Assembly: GCF_001279695.1 (NCBI RefSeq)
Contig: NZ_LGDD01000291.1
Coordinates: forward strand, 1-64,000
Direction of reading: 5' to 3'
DNA from: Streptomyces sp. WM6378
GTDB taxonomy: Bacteria > Actinomycetota > Actinomycetes > Streptomycetales > Streptomycetaceae
Length of the DNA stretch: 64,000 nucleotides
This document shows positions 51,615 through 60,800 of this stretch, piece by piece. Below the pieces are notes generated by a model. That model ran no database searches, had not been told where the DNA came from, and saw only the letters and a program-made list of their open reading frames with translations. A program made the translations under genes and the position numbers. Numbering within the stretch: position 1 is the first letter of the stretch; each line of letters begins with the position of its first letter.

Positions 51615-53682
51615 ACTCGGGCATCTTCGAGACCGGGTCGAGCGCCGGGTTCGTCAGGTTGTTGGCCCGGCCCTCGCCCGCCCAGTGGAACGGCATGAAC
51701 ACCGTGTCCGAGCGAATGGCACCGGTCACCCGGGCCGGAGCGGTGGCCCGCCCGCGCCGCGAGGTCACCGTCACCGCGTCGCCGTCACCCACCCCGATCC
51801 GGCCGGCGAGCAGCGGATGCATCTCGACGTACGGGCCGGGCGCGGCGGCGTTGAGTTCCGGCACCCGGCGGGTCTGCGCGCCCGACTGGTACTGGGCGAG
51901 CACGCGGCCCGTCGTGAGTACCACCGGATAGTCGGTGTCGGTCTCCTCGTCCGGCTCCCGGTGGGTGACCTCCACGAAGCGGGCCCGCCCGTCCTCGGTC
52001 GCGAACCGGTCGAGGAACAGCCGGGGCGTGCCCGGATGCCCCTCCTGCGGACAGGGCCAGAACACCCCGTCCTCCGCCTCGATCCGGGCATAGCTGATGC
52101 CCGCATAGTCCGCCGCCCCGCCCGCCGACGCGAGCCGCAGCTCCTCGAACACCTCCTCGGGATCGACCGGAAACCCCTTGGCGACCGACTCCGAACCAAG
52201 CATCCGCGCAAGGGAGTTGAGGACTTCGAGATCGCTGCGTACGTGCTCCGGAGGCGTGACCGCCGCCCGCCTCAGCAGCACCCGGCCCTCCAGATTGGTC
52301 ATCGTGCCGGTCTCCTCCGCCCACTGCGTCACCGGAAGCACCACGTCCGCGAGCTCGGCGGTCTCCGAGAGCACCACGTCCGCGACGGCGAGGAAGTCCA
52401 GCGTGCGCAGCCGCCCCTCGATGTGGGCCGCGCGCGGCGCCGACACCACCGGGTTCGACCCCATGACCAGCAGCGCCTTCACCTCACCGCCCAGCGCGTC
52501 GAGAAGCTCGTACGCGCTGCGCCCCGGTCCCGGAAGCGAGTCCGCCTCGACGCCCCACACCCCGGCGACGTGGGCGCGCGCGGCAGGGTCGGCGAGCTTG
52601 CGGTAGCCGGGCAACTGGTCGGCCTTCTGGCCGTGTTCGCGGCCGCCCTGGCCGTTGCCCTGGCCGGTGAGGCAGCCGTACCCGGACAGCGGGCGGCCCG
52701 CCCGGCCGGTCGCGAGACAGAAGTTGATCCACGCGCCGACCGTGTCGGTGCCCTTGGCGTGCTGCTCGGAGCCGCGCGCGGTGAGCACCATGCCGTCCGG
52801 GGCATCACAGAACATGGCCACGGCGGCACGGAGTTGGGGCACCGGAACGCCGGTGATCTTCTCCACGAGCTCGGGCCAGTGCGCCATCACCGCGGCCCGC
52901 GCCGCCTCCCACCCCGACGTCCGCTCCCGTATGAACTCCTCGTCGGCGCGCCCCTGGGCCACCACCAGGTGCAGCAGGCCGAGCGCGAGCGCGAGGTCGG
53001 TGCCGGGGCGGGGCGCCAGATGCAGGTCGGCCAGCTCGGCGGTCTTCGTGCGGCGCGGGTCGATGACGATCAACTTGCCGCCGTTCTCCCGCAGTTCGCG
53101 CAGGTAGCGCACCGCGGGCGGCATGGTCTCGGCCAGGTTCGACCCCGCCAGGATCACGCATCCGGTCCGCGCCACGTCCGCCAGCGGGAACGGCAGCCCC
53201 CGGTCGACGCCGAACGCCCGCTGATGCGCGGCCGCCGCCGACGACATGCAGAACCGCCCGTTGTAGTCGATCTGGGAGGTGCCGAGCACGACCCGCGCGA
53301 ACTTGCCCAGCGCGTACGCCTTCTCGTTCGTCAGCCCGCCGCCGCCGAACACCCCGACCGCGTCGGCCCCGTACCCCTGGCGTACGGAGCCGAGCCGCTC
53401 GGCCACGAGCTCCAGGGCCTCCCCCCAGGTGGCCGGTTCGAGCAGGCCGGTGGCGGCGCGCCGGACGAGCGGCTCGGTCAGCCGCAGGCCCCGGGAGAGC
53501 AGCGCGGGCGCGGAACTCCCCTTGCCGCAAAGGGAGCCCCGGTTCACGGGGAAGTTCCGCCTGACGACATCGAGTCCGCCGTCCGCGCCGCTCGCGGCCC
53601 GCAGTCCCATGCCGCACTGGAGCGAGCAGTACGGGCAGTGGGTGGGGGTCACGGGGGCGGACGCGGGCGCATCTATGGGCAT
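51568..53682 (-). CDS. nasA: Assimilatory nitrate reductase catalytic subunit
   Basis: A 704-residue molybdopterin oxidoreductase. An N-terminal [4Fe-4S] site is formed by C16, C19, C23 and C52 (HCPYCSLQC, SLCGKG). The molybdopterin domains follow (NEKAYALGKFARVVLGTSQIDYNGRFC; GCVILAGSNLAETMPP; GYGCLTGQGNGQGGREHGQK), and a beta-barrel C-terminus has PVVLTTGRVLAQYQSG. It reduces nitrate to nitrite in the cytoplasm. ATG at 53682 lies 7 nt after TAGCCT (with GGAG in the leader). I recall SCO2473 being nasA. No nitrate transporter is adjacent. Confidence 0.93.
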   Translation of the reverse strand: MPIDAPASAPVTPTHCPYCSLQCGMGLRAASGADGGLDVVRRNFPVNRGSLCGKGSSAPALLSRGLRLTEPLVRRAATGLLEPATWGEALELVAERLGSVRQGYGADAVGVFGGGGLTNEKAYALGKFARVVLGTSQIDYNGRFCMSSAAAAHQRAFGVDRGLPFPLADVARTGCVILAGSNLAETMPPAVRYLRELRENGGKLIVIDPRRTKTAELADLHLAPRPGTDLALALGLLHLVVAQGRADEEFIRERTSGWEAARAAVMAHWPELVEKITGVPVPQLRAAVAMFCDAPDGMVLTARGSEQHAKGTDTVGAWINFCLATGRAGRPLSGYGCLTGQGNGQGGREHGQKADQLPGYRKLADPAARAHVAGVWGVEADSLPGPGRSAYELLDALGGEVKALLVMGSNPVVSAPRAAHIEGRLRTLDFLAVADVVLSETAELADVVLPVTQWAEETGTMTNLEGRVLLRRAAVTPPEHVRSDLEVLNSLARMLGSESVAKGFPVDPEEVFEELRLASAGGAADYAGISYARIEAEDGVFWPCPQEGHPGTPRLFLDRFATEDGRARFVEVTHREPDEETDTDYPVVLTTGRVLAQYQSGAQTRRVPELNAAAPGPYVEMHPLLAGRIGVGDGDAVTVTSRRGRATAPARVTGAIRSDTVFMPFHWAGEGRANNLTNPALDPVSKMPEFKACAVRVERAGPAT

Positions 53683-53705
53683 GCGCTCCAGGCTACGACC
53701 GGGGT

Positions 53706-53733
53706 GTTACACCCGCGTCCGCGCGCGGGTTAC
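53706..53733. promoter_or_regulatory. Possible GlnR half-sites upstream of nasA
   Basis: Two GTTAC pentamers (53706-53710 and 53729-53733) lie upstream of nasA, 23 bp apart, which is two helical turns. Read toward nasA they are GTAAC. GlnR binding boxes in Streptomyces contain GTnAC elements, but the second GnAAC half is not clear here. Confidence 0.4.
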
Positions 53734-53789
53734 GCGGGCGGGGCGGGGGGCTCATTCTGGTCAGGGGGGAGCGGTGAGGGGGGCAGCCG

Positions 53790-54473
53790 TCAGCTGCCCG
53801 CCAGTGCCCTCGCAATCCCCGGCTCCTTGGGACCCAGGAACGTCGGGTCGGGCCGGAACACCACGTCAAGGAGGGCCTTGCCCGCGGCGAAGACCTCGCG
53901 GGTGCCGCCGTAGTACCAGGTCACATCGTGGACGGCGTCGACGCCGACGCCGTAGGACCGGACCCCCGCGGCCTCGCACAGCGCCACCGCGCGCCGGATG
54001 TGGAATCCCTGGCTGACCAGGACGGCCCGGTCAACGCCGAAGATCTTCTTGGCCCGTACGCACGAATCCCAGGTGTCGAACCCCGCGAAGTCGCTGACCA
54101 CGCTCTTGTCCGGCACCCCGTGCTGGACGAGGTAGCCGCGCATCGCGTCGGGCTCGTCGTAGGTGGGTCGGCCGTTGTCGCCGGTGACCAGGACCGCCTT
54201 CACCTTGCCCGCCCGGTACAACTCCACGGCCGCGTCGAGGCGATGGGCGAGGTAGGGCGAGGGCTTGCCGTCCCACAGGCCGGCCCCGAACACCACGGCC
54301 ACCCCGGACACCGGGGCGTCGGCCACCGTGCCGACGCGGCCGCTCGTGCTCGCGTACATCCAGGTGGCGGGCGCGAGCCCGAGCACGCACGCGGCGACGA
54401 CGCCCTGCACGAGGCGGCGCCGGCCCGCGCGGGTGCGCGGCAGACGCGGTCGCTTCAGTCGGATGCGCGGCAC
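53790..54473 (-). CDS. DUF218/SanA-like membrane protein
   Basis: A 227-residue protein with a basic N-terminus, one membrane helix (about 21-42) and an extracytoplasmic DUF218 domain with GAGLWDGKPSPYLAHRLDAAVELYRAGKVKAVLVTGDNGRPTYDEPDAM and VSQGFHIRRAVALCEAAG. SanA in enterobacteria affects envelope barrier function and vancomycin sensitivity at high temperature. GTG at 54473 has AGGGGGA upstream. Confidence 0.9.
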   Translation of the reverse strand: MPRIRLKRPRLPRTRAGRRRLVQGVVAACVLGLAPATWMYASTSGRVGTVADAPVSGVAVVFGAGLWDGKPSPYLAHRLDAAVELYRAGKVKAVLVTGDNGRPTYDEPDAMRGYLVQHGVPDKSVVSDFAGFDTWDSCVRAKKIFGVDRAVLVSQGFHIRRAVALCEAAGVRSYGVGVDAVHDVTWYYGGTREVFAAGKALLDVVFRPDPTFLGPKEPGIARALAGS

Positions 54474-54740
54474 GTGGTCCCCCTGGTGAGCTGCGTTCTG
54501 GTGATCTTCGTCGGCGTACGAGGGGATGGACGTCGCGGGCGGAGAACCGGTTCGCCGCCGGGCGCGCTCCGTACAGCTCTGTGACATGGAAAGACCCGTG
54601 ACATGACCCTGCCTCTCGCGGGTGTTCCGCCGACGGCCCGGAGCCGATGCACCCCGTCCTCGCCGCCCCCGTGAGGCCATGGAAAACACCCGTCACCGCC
54701 GCGCAACGACCCGGCAACGTGCGCCCGGCAGGATCGGTTC

Positions 54741-55745
54741 ATGACGGAGCCGGAGACGAGCCACCTCTTTCCGCACGACCACCTCTTTACGCAGAGCCAG
54801 CTCCCACGGGACCAGCCCTCCCCGCAAAACCAGCCGTTCTCGCAGAGCCGGCCGCCCCTTCCGCTCGACAGCACCGCGCAGCTCCTCACCCGCATCACAG
54901 CCCAACTGGGCAGCCAGCTCAGCCACGTACGACTGAACGGAACCCCCACCTCCATGCCGCCCCCCGCACGCCCCGCCCTCGTCGCCGTCGCGCACGGCAG
55001 CCGCGACCCCGGCGCGCTGCGGACGGTCACCGCCCTCCTGGAACGGGTCCGCGAACTGCGGCCGGGCCTCGACGTCCGGCTCGGCCACATCGAGCTGGAC
55101 CGCCCGCTGCTGCCCGACACCCTGGCCGGCCTTGCGGGAGAGGCCGTCGTCGTGCCGCTGCTGCTCGGCCGCGGCCACCACGTCAAGCACGACATCCCGC
55201 ACGCCCTCGCCACGGCGGGCCGGCACCTGAGCGCCCGTGTCGCGGCCCCGCTCGGCCCGCATCCGCTGCTCGTCGAGGCGCTGTACGGGCGGCTCGTCGA
55301 AGCGGGCTGGGACCTCGACGCCCGTACCGTGCGCGGCAGCGGGGTCGTGCTCGCCGCGGCCGGATCGCGCGACCCCGACTCGGCCGCAGACACCCGCCGC
55401 ACCGCCACGCTGCTGAGCGAGCGCCTCGGCGGGGTGCCCGTGCTGCCCGCGTACGCCTGCGCCGCTTCTCCCACCGTGCCCGAGGCGCTGCGCGCCCTCG
55501 CCGCGCGCGGCAGGCACCGGGTCGCGGTCGCCTCGTACTTCACCGCTCCGGGACGTTTCGCGGCCGAAAGCGCGGCAAAGGCGCCGTGGATCGCGGCCGC
55601 CCCCATGGGCGCGCATCCGGCCATGGCCAGGCTCGTACTGCACCGCTACGAAGAGGCGTTGACGCGCATGCCGACGACGGCGCGTGACGCCGAACTCGCC
55701 CCCCTCCTCGCCCCCGCACTCACATCCGCCCTCGCCTCCGCCTGA
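54741..55745 (+). CDS. Sirohydrochlorin ferrochelatase-like protein (CbiX/SirB)
   Basis: A 334-residue protein with two CbiX-type halves. The first carries ALVAVAHGSRDPGAL (metal-binding His) and GRGHHVKHDIPHAL; the second GVVLAAAGSRDPDS and RHRVAVASYFTAPG. It would insert iron into sirohydrochlorin to give sirohaem for NirB. The first 70 residues form a Gln/Pro/Ser-rich, low-complexity extension (HLFTQSQLPRDQPSPQNQPF) not needed for the fold; an ATG at about residue 72 (MPPPARPALVAVAHG) could be the true start. nasA lies about 1 kb upstream. Confidence 0.87.
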   Translation: MTEPETSHLFPHDHLFTQSQLPRDQPSPQNQPFSQSRPPLPLDSTAQLLTRITAQLGSQLSHVRLNGTPTSMPPPARPALVAVAHGSRDPGALRTVTALLERVRELRPGLDVRLGHIELDRPLLPDTLAGLAGEAVVVPLLLGRGHHVKHDIPHALATAGRHLSARVAAPLGPHPLLVEALYGRLVEAGWDLDARTVRGSGVVLAAAGSRDPDSAADTRRTATLLSERLGGVPVLPAYACAASPTVPEALRALAARGRHRVAVASYFTAPGRFAAESAAKAPWIAAAPMGAHPAMARLVLHRYEEALTRMPTTARDAELAPLLAPALTSALASA

Positions 55746-55847
55746 GGCGAGCCCCCGAGCCGAACCGGTCTCCACCCGTGCCCGCATGTGGCGAGCCTCG
55801 ATGCCCCCTTGAGCCCACTTGTCAGTGACTCCGTTTACTGTCGGTGC

Positions 55848-57128
55848 ATGGAGTTCTATGCCGAGGCCGACACCGAACGCTGGGCCGCCGAGCCCGACAA
55901 GCGGCCCGGCCGCACCGCCTTCCAGCGCGACCGGGCGCGCGTGCTGCACTCGGGGGCGCTGCGCCGCCTGTCCGGCAAGACGCAGGTCGTCACGCCGGGC
56001 TCGCGGAGCCAGGCCTGGGACGCCAGCCCGCGCACCCGGCTCACGCACTCGCTGGAATGCGCCCAGGTGGGCCGCGAGCTCGGCGCGGCGCTCGGCTGCG
56101 ACCCGGACCTCGTCGAAGCCGCCTGCCTCGCCCACGACATGGGCCACCCGCCGTTCGGACACAACGGCGAGCAGGCGCTGAACGACTTCGCGAAGGACAT
56201 CGGCGGCTTCGAGGGCAACGCCCAGTCGCTGCGCCTGCTGACCCGGCTCGAACCGAAGCGCTTCGTCCGCTCGTCGGTGACGGGGGAGCCGGTGAGCGTG
56301 GGCCTCAACCTCACCCGGGCCGCCCTGGACGCGGCCACCAAGTACCCCTGGGCGCGCGGCGGCCACCCCACCGACCCGGCCTCGGTGAAGTTCGGGGTGT
56401 ACGAGGACGACCTGCCGGTGTTCGCCTGGGTCAGGGAGGGCGCGACGCCCTACCTCAAGTGCTTCGAGGCCCAGGTCATGGACTGGGCGGACGACGTGGC
56501 GTACTCGGTGCACGACTTCGAGGACGGGCTGCACGCCGGCCACGTCGACCCCCTCGCGCTCGTCTCCGAGGCCGAGCGGGCCGACATCTGGCGCGTCGCG
56601 ATCGGCCGGTACGTGCCGGCCGACACCGATCCGCAGGAGCTGACCGAGGCCCTGGAGCGGCTCATCGAGCAGGACTGGTGGCCGCACGGCTACGACGGCA
56701 CGGCGGTCTCCCAGGCCCGCCTCAAGGACGCAACCAGCCAGCTCATCGGCCGGTTCTGCCTGGCCGCCGAGGGCGCGACGCGCGCGGCGTTCGGCACCGG
56801 GCACCTCACCCGGTACGGCGCGGAGCTGGTCGTGCCGCGCGAGGCCCGCAACGAATGCGCCGTACTGAAGGCGGTGGCCGACCGGTATGTCATGCAGCGC
56901 GACGAGCAGGAGCGGCTCCGCGCCGACCAGCGCGTCGTCCTTGCCGAGCTCGCCGAGGCGCTGACCTCCCGGGCCCCCTCCGAGGGGCTCGACCCGCAGT
57001 TCCGGGCGCTGTACGACGAGGCGGGCGACGACCGCACGAAGAAGCGGGTGATCGTCGACCAGATCGCCTCGCTCACCGACGCGGCAGCCCGCTCGCTTCA
57101 CTCCAGACTCACCGTGCACCACCGGTAA
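55848..57128 (+). CDS. dgt: dGTP triphosphohydrolase-like HD protein
   Basis: A 426-residue deoxyguanosinetriphosphate triphosphohydrolase-like protein. HD-domain metal ligands are in [26 protein letters not shown] and [16 protein letters not shown]. It breaks dNTPs to deoxynucleoside and tripolyphosphate. ATG at 55848 lies about 8 nt after TTTACT and has no Shine-Dalgarno. Together with the next genes through dnaG it forms the dgt-dnaG block usual in Streptomyces. Confidence 0.93.
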   Translation: MEFYAEADTERWAAEPDKRPGRTAFQRDRARVLHSGALRRLSGKTQVVTPGSRSQAWDASPRTRLTHSLECAQVGRELGAALGCDPDLVEAACLAHDMGHPPFGHNGEQALNDFAKDIGGFEGNAQSLRLLTRLEPKRFVRSSVTGEPVSVGLNLTRAALDAATKYPWARGGHPTDPASVKFGVYEDDLPVFAWVREGATPYLKCFEAQVMDWADDVAYSVHDFEDGLHAGHVDPLALVSEAERADIWRVAIGRYVPADTDPQELTEALERLIEQDWWPHGYDGTAVSQARLKDATSQLIGRFCLAAEGATRAAFGTGHLTRYGAELVVPREARNECAVLKAVADRYVMQRDEQERLRADQRVVLAELAEALTSRAPSEGLDPQFRALYDEAGDDRTKKRVIVDQIASLTDAAARSLHSRLTVHHR

Positions 57129-57237
57129 TCCCAGCCGCCGCCGCGTCCCAACGGAGCAAGCCCTCTTCCCCCATCACGCTCCGTGCGGGACGCTCGCAGG
57201 TGGCGGCGCCGCGCAGCAAGCACCGAGGAGGCATCAA

Positions 57238-58500
57238 GTGGTCGACGCAGATCGGACATTCGTCATTGTCGGAGGCGGTCTCGCGGGGGCGAAAGCCGCC
57301 GAGACCCTCCGGTCCGAGGGTTTCAACGGGCGGGTGATCCTCATCGGCGACGAGCGCGAGCACCCCTATGAACGGCCGCCCCTGTCCAAGGGGTTCCTGG
57401 CCGGCAAGGAGGAGCGCGACAGCGTCTTCGTGCACGAGCCCGCCTGGTACGCGCAGAACGACATCGAGCTGCACCTCGGCCAGATCGTCACCACCATCGA
57501 CCGCGGCGCGAAGACGGTCCGGCTCGGCGACGGCACCGTCATCCAGTACGACCGGCTGCTGCTCGCCACCGGCGCCGAACCACGCCGTCTGGACATCCCC
57601 GGCACCGACCTGGCGGGCGTCCACCACCTGCGCCGCCTCGCCCACTCCGAGCGCCTGAAGCACGTCCTCAAGGCGCTCGGCCGCGACAACGGCCACCTCG
57701 TCATCTCGGGCGCCGGCTGGATCGGCCTGGAGGTCGCGGCCGCCGCCAGGGGGTACGGCGCGGAGGTCACCGTCGTCGAGCCGGAGGCAACGCCGCTGCA
57801 CAACGTGATCGGCCCCGAGCTCGGCCAGCTCTTCGCCGACCTGCACGCCGAGCACGGCGTCCGCTTCCACTTCGGCGTCCGCCTCACCGAGATCATCGGC
57901 CAGGACGGCATGGTGCTCGCCGCCCGCACCGACGACGGCGAGGAACACCCGGCGCACGACGTGCTGGCCGCGATCGGAGCCGCCCCGCGCACCTCGCTCG
58001 CCGAGAACGCGGGCCTGGCCATGGCCGACCGCGCGCACGGCGGGGGCATCGCGGTGGACGCCTCGCTGCGCACCTCGGACCCGGACATCTTCGCGGCGGG
58101 CGACGTGGCAGCCGTCCACCACCCGCTGCTCGGCACCCGGCTGCGCGTGGAGCACTGGGCGAACGCCCTCAACGGCGGCCCGGCCGCCGCCCGCGCGATG
58201 CTGGACCAGGCAGTCAGCTACGACCGCGTCCCGTACTTCTTCTCCGACCAGTACGACCTCGGGCTCGAATACTCGGGGTGGGCGCCACCGGGCTCGTACG
58301 ACCAGGTGGTGATCCGGGGGGACACGGGCAAGCGCGAGTTCATCGCGTTCTGGCTCAAGGAGCGCCGGGTCCTCGCCGGGATGAACGTGAACGTGTGGGA
58401 TGTCACAGAGCCGATCCAGGCCCTGATCCGGGGCGGGGCCCAGGTGGACACCGAGGCGCTGGCCGATCCGGCCGTCGCCCTCGGCTCCCTCGCACCCTGA
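57238..58500 (+). CDS. FAD-dependent NAD(P)H oxidoreductase (ferredoxin reductase-like)
   Basis: A 420-residue flavoprotein of the rubredoxin/putidaredoxin reductase type. FAD motif FVIVGGGLAGAKAAETL is at the start, RPPLSKGFLAG and LLLATGAEP in the middle, the NAD(P) motif VISGAGWIGLEVAAAA near 160, and TSDPDIFAAGDVA near 280. A C-terminal reductase domain follows. GTG at 57238 has a strong GAGGAGG. The electron acceptor is unknown. It lies 109 nt after dgt and 29 nt before dnaG. Confidence 0.93.
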   Translation: MVDADRTFVIVGGGLAGAKAAETLRSEGFNGRVILIGDEREHPYERPPLSKGFLAGKEERDSVFVHEPAWYAQNDIELHLGQIVTTIDRGAKTVRLGDGTVIQYDRLLLATGAEPRRLDIPGTDLAGVHHLRRLAHSERLKHVLKALGRDNGHLVISGAGWIGLEVAAAARGYGAEVTVVEPEATPLHNVIGPELGQLFADLHAEHGVRFHFGVRLTEIIGQDGMVLAARTDDGEEHPAHDVLAAIGAAPRTSLAENAGLAMADRAHGGGIAVDASLRTSDPDIFAAGDVAAVHHPLLGTRLRVEHWANALNGGPAAARAMLDQAVSYDRVPYFFSDQYDLGLEYSGWAPPGSYDQVVIRGDTGKREFIAFWLKERRVLAGMNVNVWDVTEPIQALIRGGAQVDTEALADPAVALGSLAP

Positions 58501-58517
58501 GTGTCGTACCGTCCCCG

Positions 58518-58523
58518 TAGACT
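58518..58523 (+). promoter_or_regulatory. -10 element of leaderless dnaG transcript
   Basis: TAGACT lies 6 nt before the dnaG GTG, in the spacing seen before several start codons of this window, and no Shine-Dalgarno is present. A leaderless mRNA is likely. Confidence 0.55.
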
Positions 58524-58529
58524 TCATGC

Positions 58530-60422
58530 GTGGCAGGCAGGATCAACGATGACGACGTGAAGGCGGTACGGGACGCGGTCCCGATCGACGCCGTCGTGTC
58601 CGAGTACCTCCAGCTGCGCAACGCCGGGGGAGGCAACCTCAAGGGCCTCTGCCCCTTCCACGACGAGAAGTCCCCGTCCTTCCAGGTCAGCCCGAGCAAG
58701 GGTCTCTTCCACTGCTTCGGCTGCCAGGAAGGCGGCGACACGATCGCCTTCATCCGGAAGATCGACCACCTGTCGTTCTCCGAGGCGGTCGAGCGGCTCG
58801 CCGCCAAGGCCGGCATCACGCTGCGCTACGAAGAGGGCGGCTACAACCCCTCGCACCAGCGCGGCGAGCGCATCCGCCTGGTCGAGGCGCACCAGGCGGC
58901 CGCCCAGTTCTACATCGAGCAGCTCGGCAGCCCCGAGGCCGAGATCGGCCGCAAGTTCCTCGCCGAGCGCGGCTTCGACCAGGCCGCGGCCGCCCACTTC
59001 GGCGTGGGCTACAGCCCGGCGGGCTGGGACCACCTGACGCGTTTCCTGCGCGGCAAGGGCTTCAGCGACAAGGAGCTCCTGACGTCGGGCCTCGCCCAGG
59101 AGAGCCGCCGCAACCCCATCGACCGCTTCCGCGGCCGCCTGATGTGGCCGATCCGCGACGTCTCCGGCGAGGTGGTCGGCTTCGGCGCCCGCAAGCTGCG
59201 CGACGACGACAACGGCCCGAAGTACCTGAACACCCCCGAGACGCCGATCTACAAGAAGTCGCAGGTCCTGTACGGCATCGACTTGGCGAAGAAGGACATC
59301 GCCAAGTCCAGCCGCGCGGTGGTCGTCGAGGGCTACACCGACGTCATGGCCTGCCACCTCGCCGGAGTCACCACCGCCATCGCGACCTGCGGCACGGCCT
59401 TCGGCGGCGACCACATCAAGATCCTGCGCCGCCTCCTGATGGACAACGGCTCGGCCCGCGTGATCTTCACCTTCGACGGCGACGCGGCCGGCCAGAAGGC
59501 GGCCCTGCGAGCCTTCGAGGACGACCAGAAGTTCGCCGCCGAGACGTACATCGCGATCGCCCCCGACAACATGGACCCCTGCGACCTGCGGCTCGCCAAG
59601 GGCGACGAGGCGGTCGCCGACCTCGTCCAACCCCGAACCCCGCTCTTCGAGTTCGCGATCCGCCAGATCGTGGGGCGCTACGACCTGGAGACCCCGGCGG
59701 GCCGGGCCGCGGCCCTCGACGAGGCGGCCCCCATCGTCGCCCGCATCAAGAACGTCGCCTCCCAGCACGAGGTCGCCGTCCAACTCGCCGGCATCCTCGG
59801 CATCCTGGACACCCAGTTCGTCGTGAAGCGCGTCGCCCAGCTCGCCCGCTGGGCCCGCGACCGCGGCGGCAAGGGCCCCGCGCCCGCGCAGAACCGCCGC
59901 CAGCAGTACGAGAGCGCCGCCCCCAGAGCCGCCGCCCCCGGCCCCGCCCTGAACCTGCGCAGCCCGGCCCACCGCACCGAACGCGAGCTCCTCAAGCTGG
60001 CGTTGCAGCACCCGCACCTGGTCTCCCCGGCGTTCGACGCGTACGGCATCGACGAGTTCACCGCCCCGCCCTACGCGGCGGTCCGCCAGTGCATCCAGGA
60101 GGCGGGCGGCGCCACCGACGCGCCCTCCGACTACCTCCCGGCCGTCATGGACTCCGCGCCCAACGACGTGGTGCGCGCCCTGGTCACCGAGCTCGCCGTG
60201 GAGGCCATCCACGCCCGCACGGTCGACGAGGCGTACGCGGGCGAGCAGCTGGTGGCGGTCCGCCGCCGGGCCGTCGACCGCCGCCTCCTGGACATCCAGG
60301 GCACCCTGGCACGCCTTGGCCAGCACGGCGACCCGGCCCAACTGGCCGCAGTCCAGAACGAGTTGTGGGTCCTCCAGCAGTACGGCCAGGCCCTGCGCAA
60401 CAAGGGCGCGGCGGCACTTTAA
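58530..60422 (+). CDS. dnaG: DNA primase
   Basis: A 630-residue primase. The N-terminal CHC2 zinc ribbon has C41, H44, C62 and C65 (LCPFHDEKSPSF, LFHCFGCQEGGD). The catalytic TOPRIM domain has VVVEGYTDVMAC and FTFDGDAAGQKA. A C-terminal helicase-binding domain closes the protein. It synthesises RNA primers at the replication fork. GTG at 58530. The next gene is a principal-type sigma factor, the conserved dnaG-hrdA order of Streptomyces. Confidence 0.96.
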   Translation: MAGRINDDDVKAVRDAVPIDAVVSEYLQLRNAGGGNLKGLCPFHDEKSPSFQVSPSKGLFHCFGCQEGGDTIAFIRKIDHLSFSEAVERLAAKAGITLRYEEGGYNPSHQRGERIRLVEAHQAAAQFYIEQLGSPEAEIGRKFLAERGFDQAAAAHFGVGYSPAGWDHLTRFLRGKGFSDKELLTSGLAQESRRNPIDRFRGRLMWPIRDVSGEVVGFGARKLRDDDNGPKYLNTPETPIYKKSQVLYGIDLAKKDIAKSSRAVVVEGYTDVMACHLAGVTTAIATCGTAFGGDHIKILRRLLMDNGSARVIFTFDGDAAGQKAALRAFEDDQKFAAETYIAIAPDNMDPCDLRLAKGDEAVADLVQPRTPLFEFAIRQIVGRYDLETPAGRAAALDEAAPIVARIKNVASQHEVAVQLAGILGILDTQFVVKRVAQLARWARDRGGKGPAPAQNRRQQYESAAPRAAAPGPALNLRSPAHRTERELLKLALQHPHLVSPAFDAYGIDEFTAPPYAAVRQCIQEAGGATDAPSDYLPAVMDSAPNDVVRALVTELAVEAIHARTVDEAYAGEQLVAVRRRAVDRRLLDIQGTLARLGQHGDPAQLAAVQNELWVLQQYGQALRNKGAAAL

Positions 60423-60800
60423 CCCCGCCCGACCTTAACTCCGGCCGTCCTGGGTAGGTGTCCAGGAGAAGGCCTCCGTCCCAACTGCCGGCATCCGGTT
60501 GGGCGTTCGCGGTCCGAGAGGCGCGTGAGCGCGTCCGCGGTGGCATATCCATCCGGGTAACCACCCGGTCACACACCGGCTTCAAAAAGTCCCCGCACGC
60601 CCGTCGCGGCGACCATGTGTCGTACCCCACACTGGGTTGCGGTGCCTGAGTCCTCGGAGCGCGGCCGGCCCACCCTCGGGGGTGGGCACCTCACCCCCGC
60701 GGATCCGCTCATCGTGTACGGGACGGAATGCGGCCCGGCCGCCCCCGTCCCGCTGCCGCAATCCCCCGATCCGGCAGCGATCACCCTGGAGGTCGCCCCC
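60423..60800. other. Spacer between dnaG and hrdA
   Basis: These 378 nt contain no recognised gene if hrdA begins at 60801. An in-frame ATG at 60615 and GTG at 60642 extend the hrdA frame upstream but lack ribosome sites; the extended protein start is low-complexity. A promoter for hrdA is expected here. I see no other feature. Confidence 0.5.
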
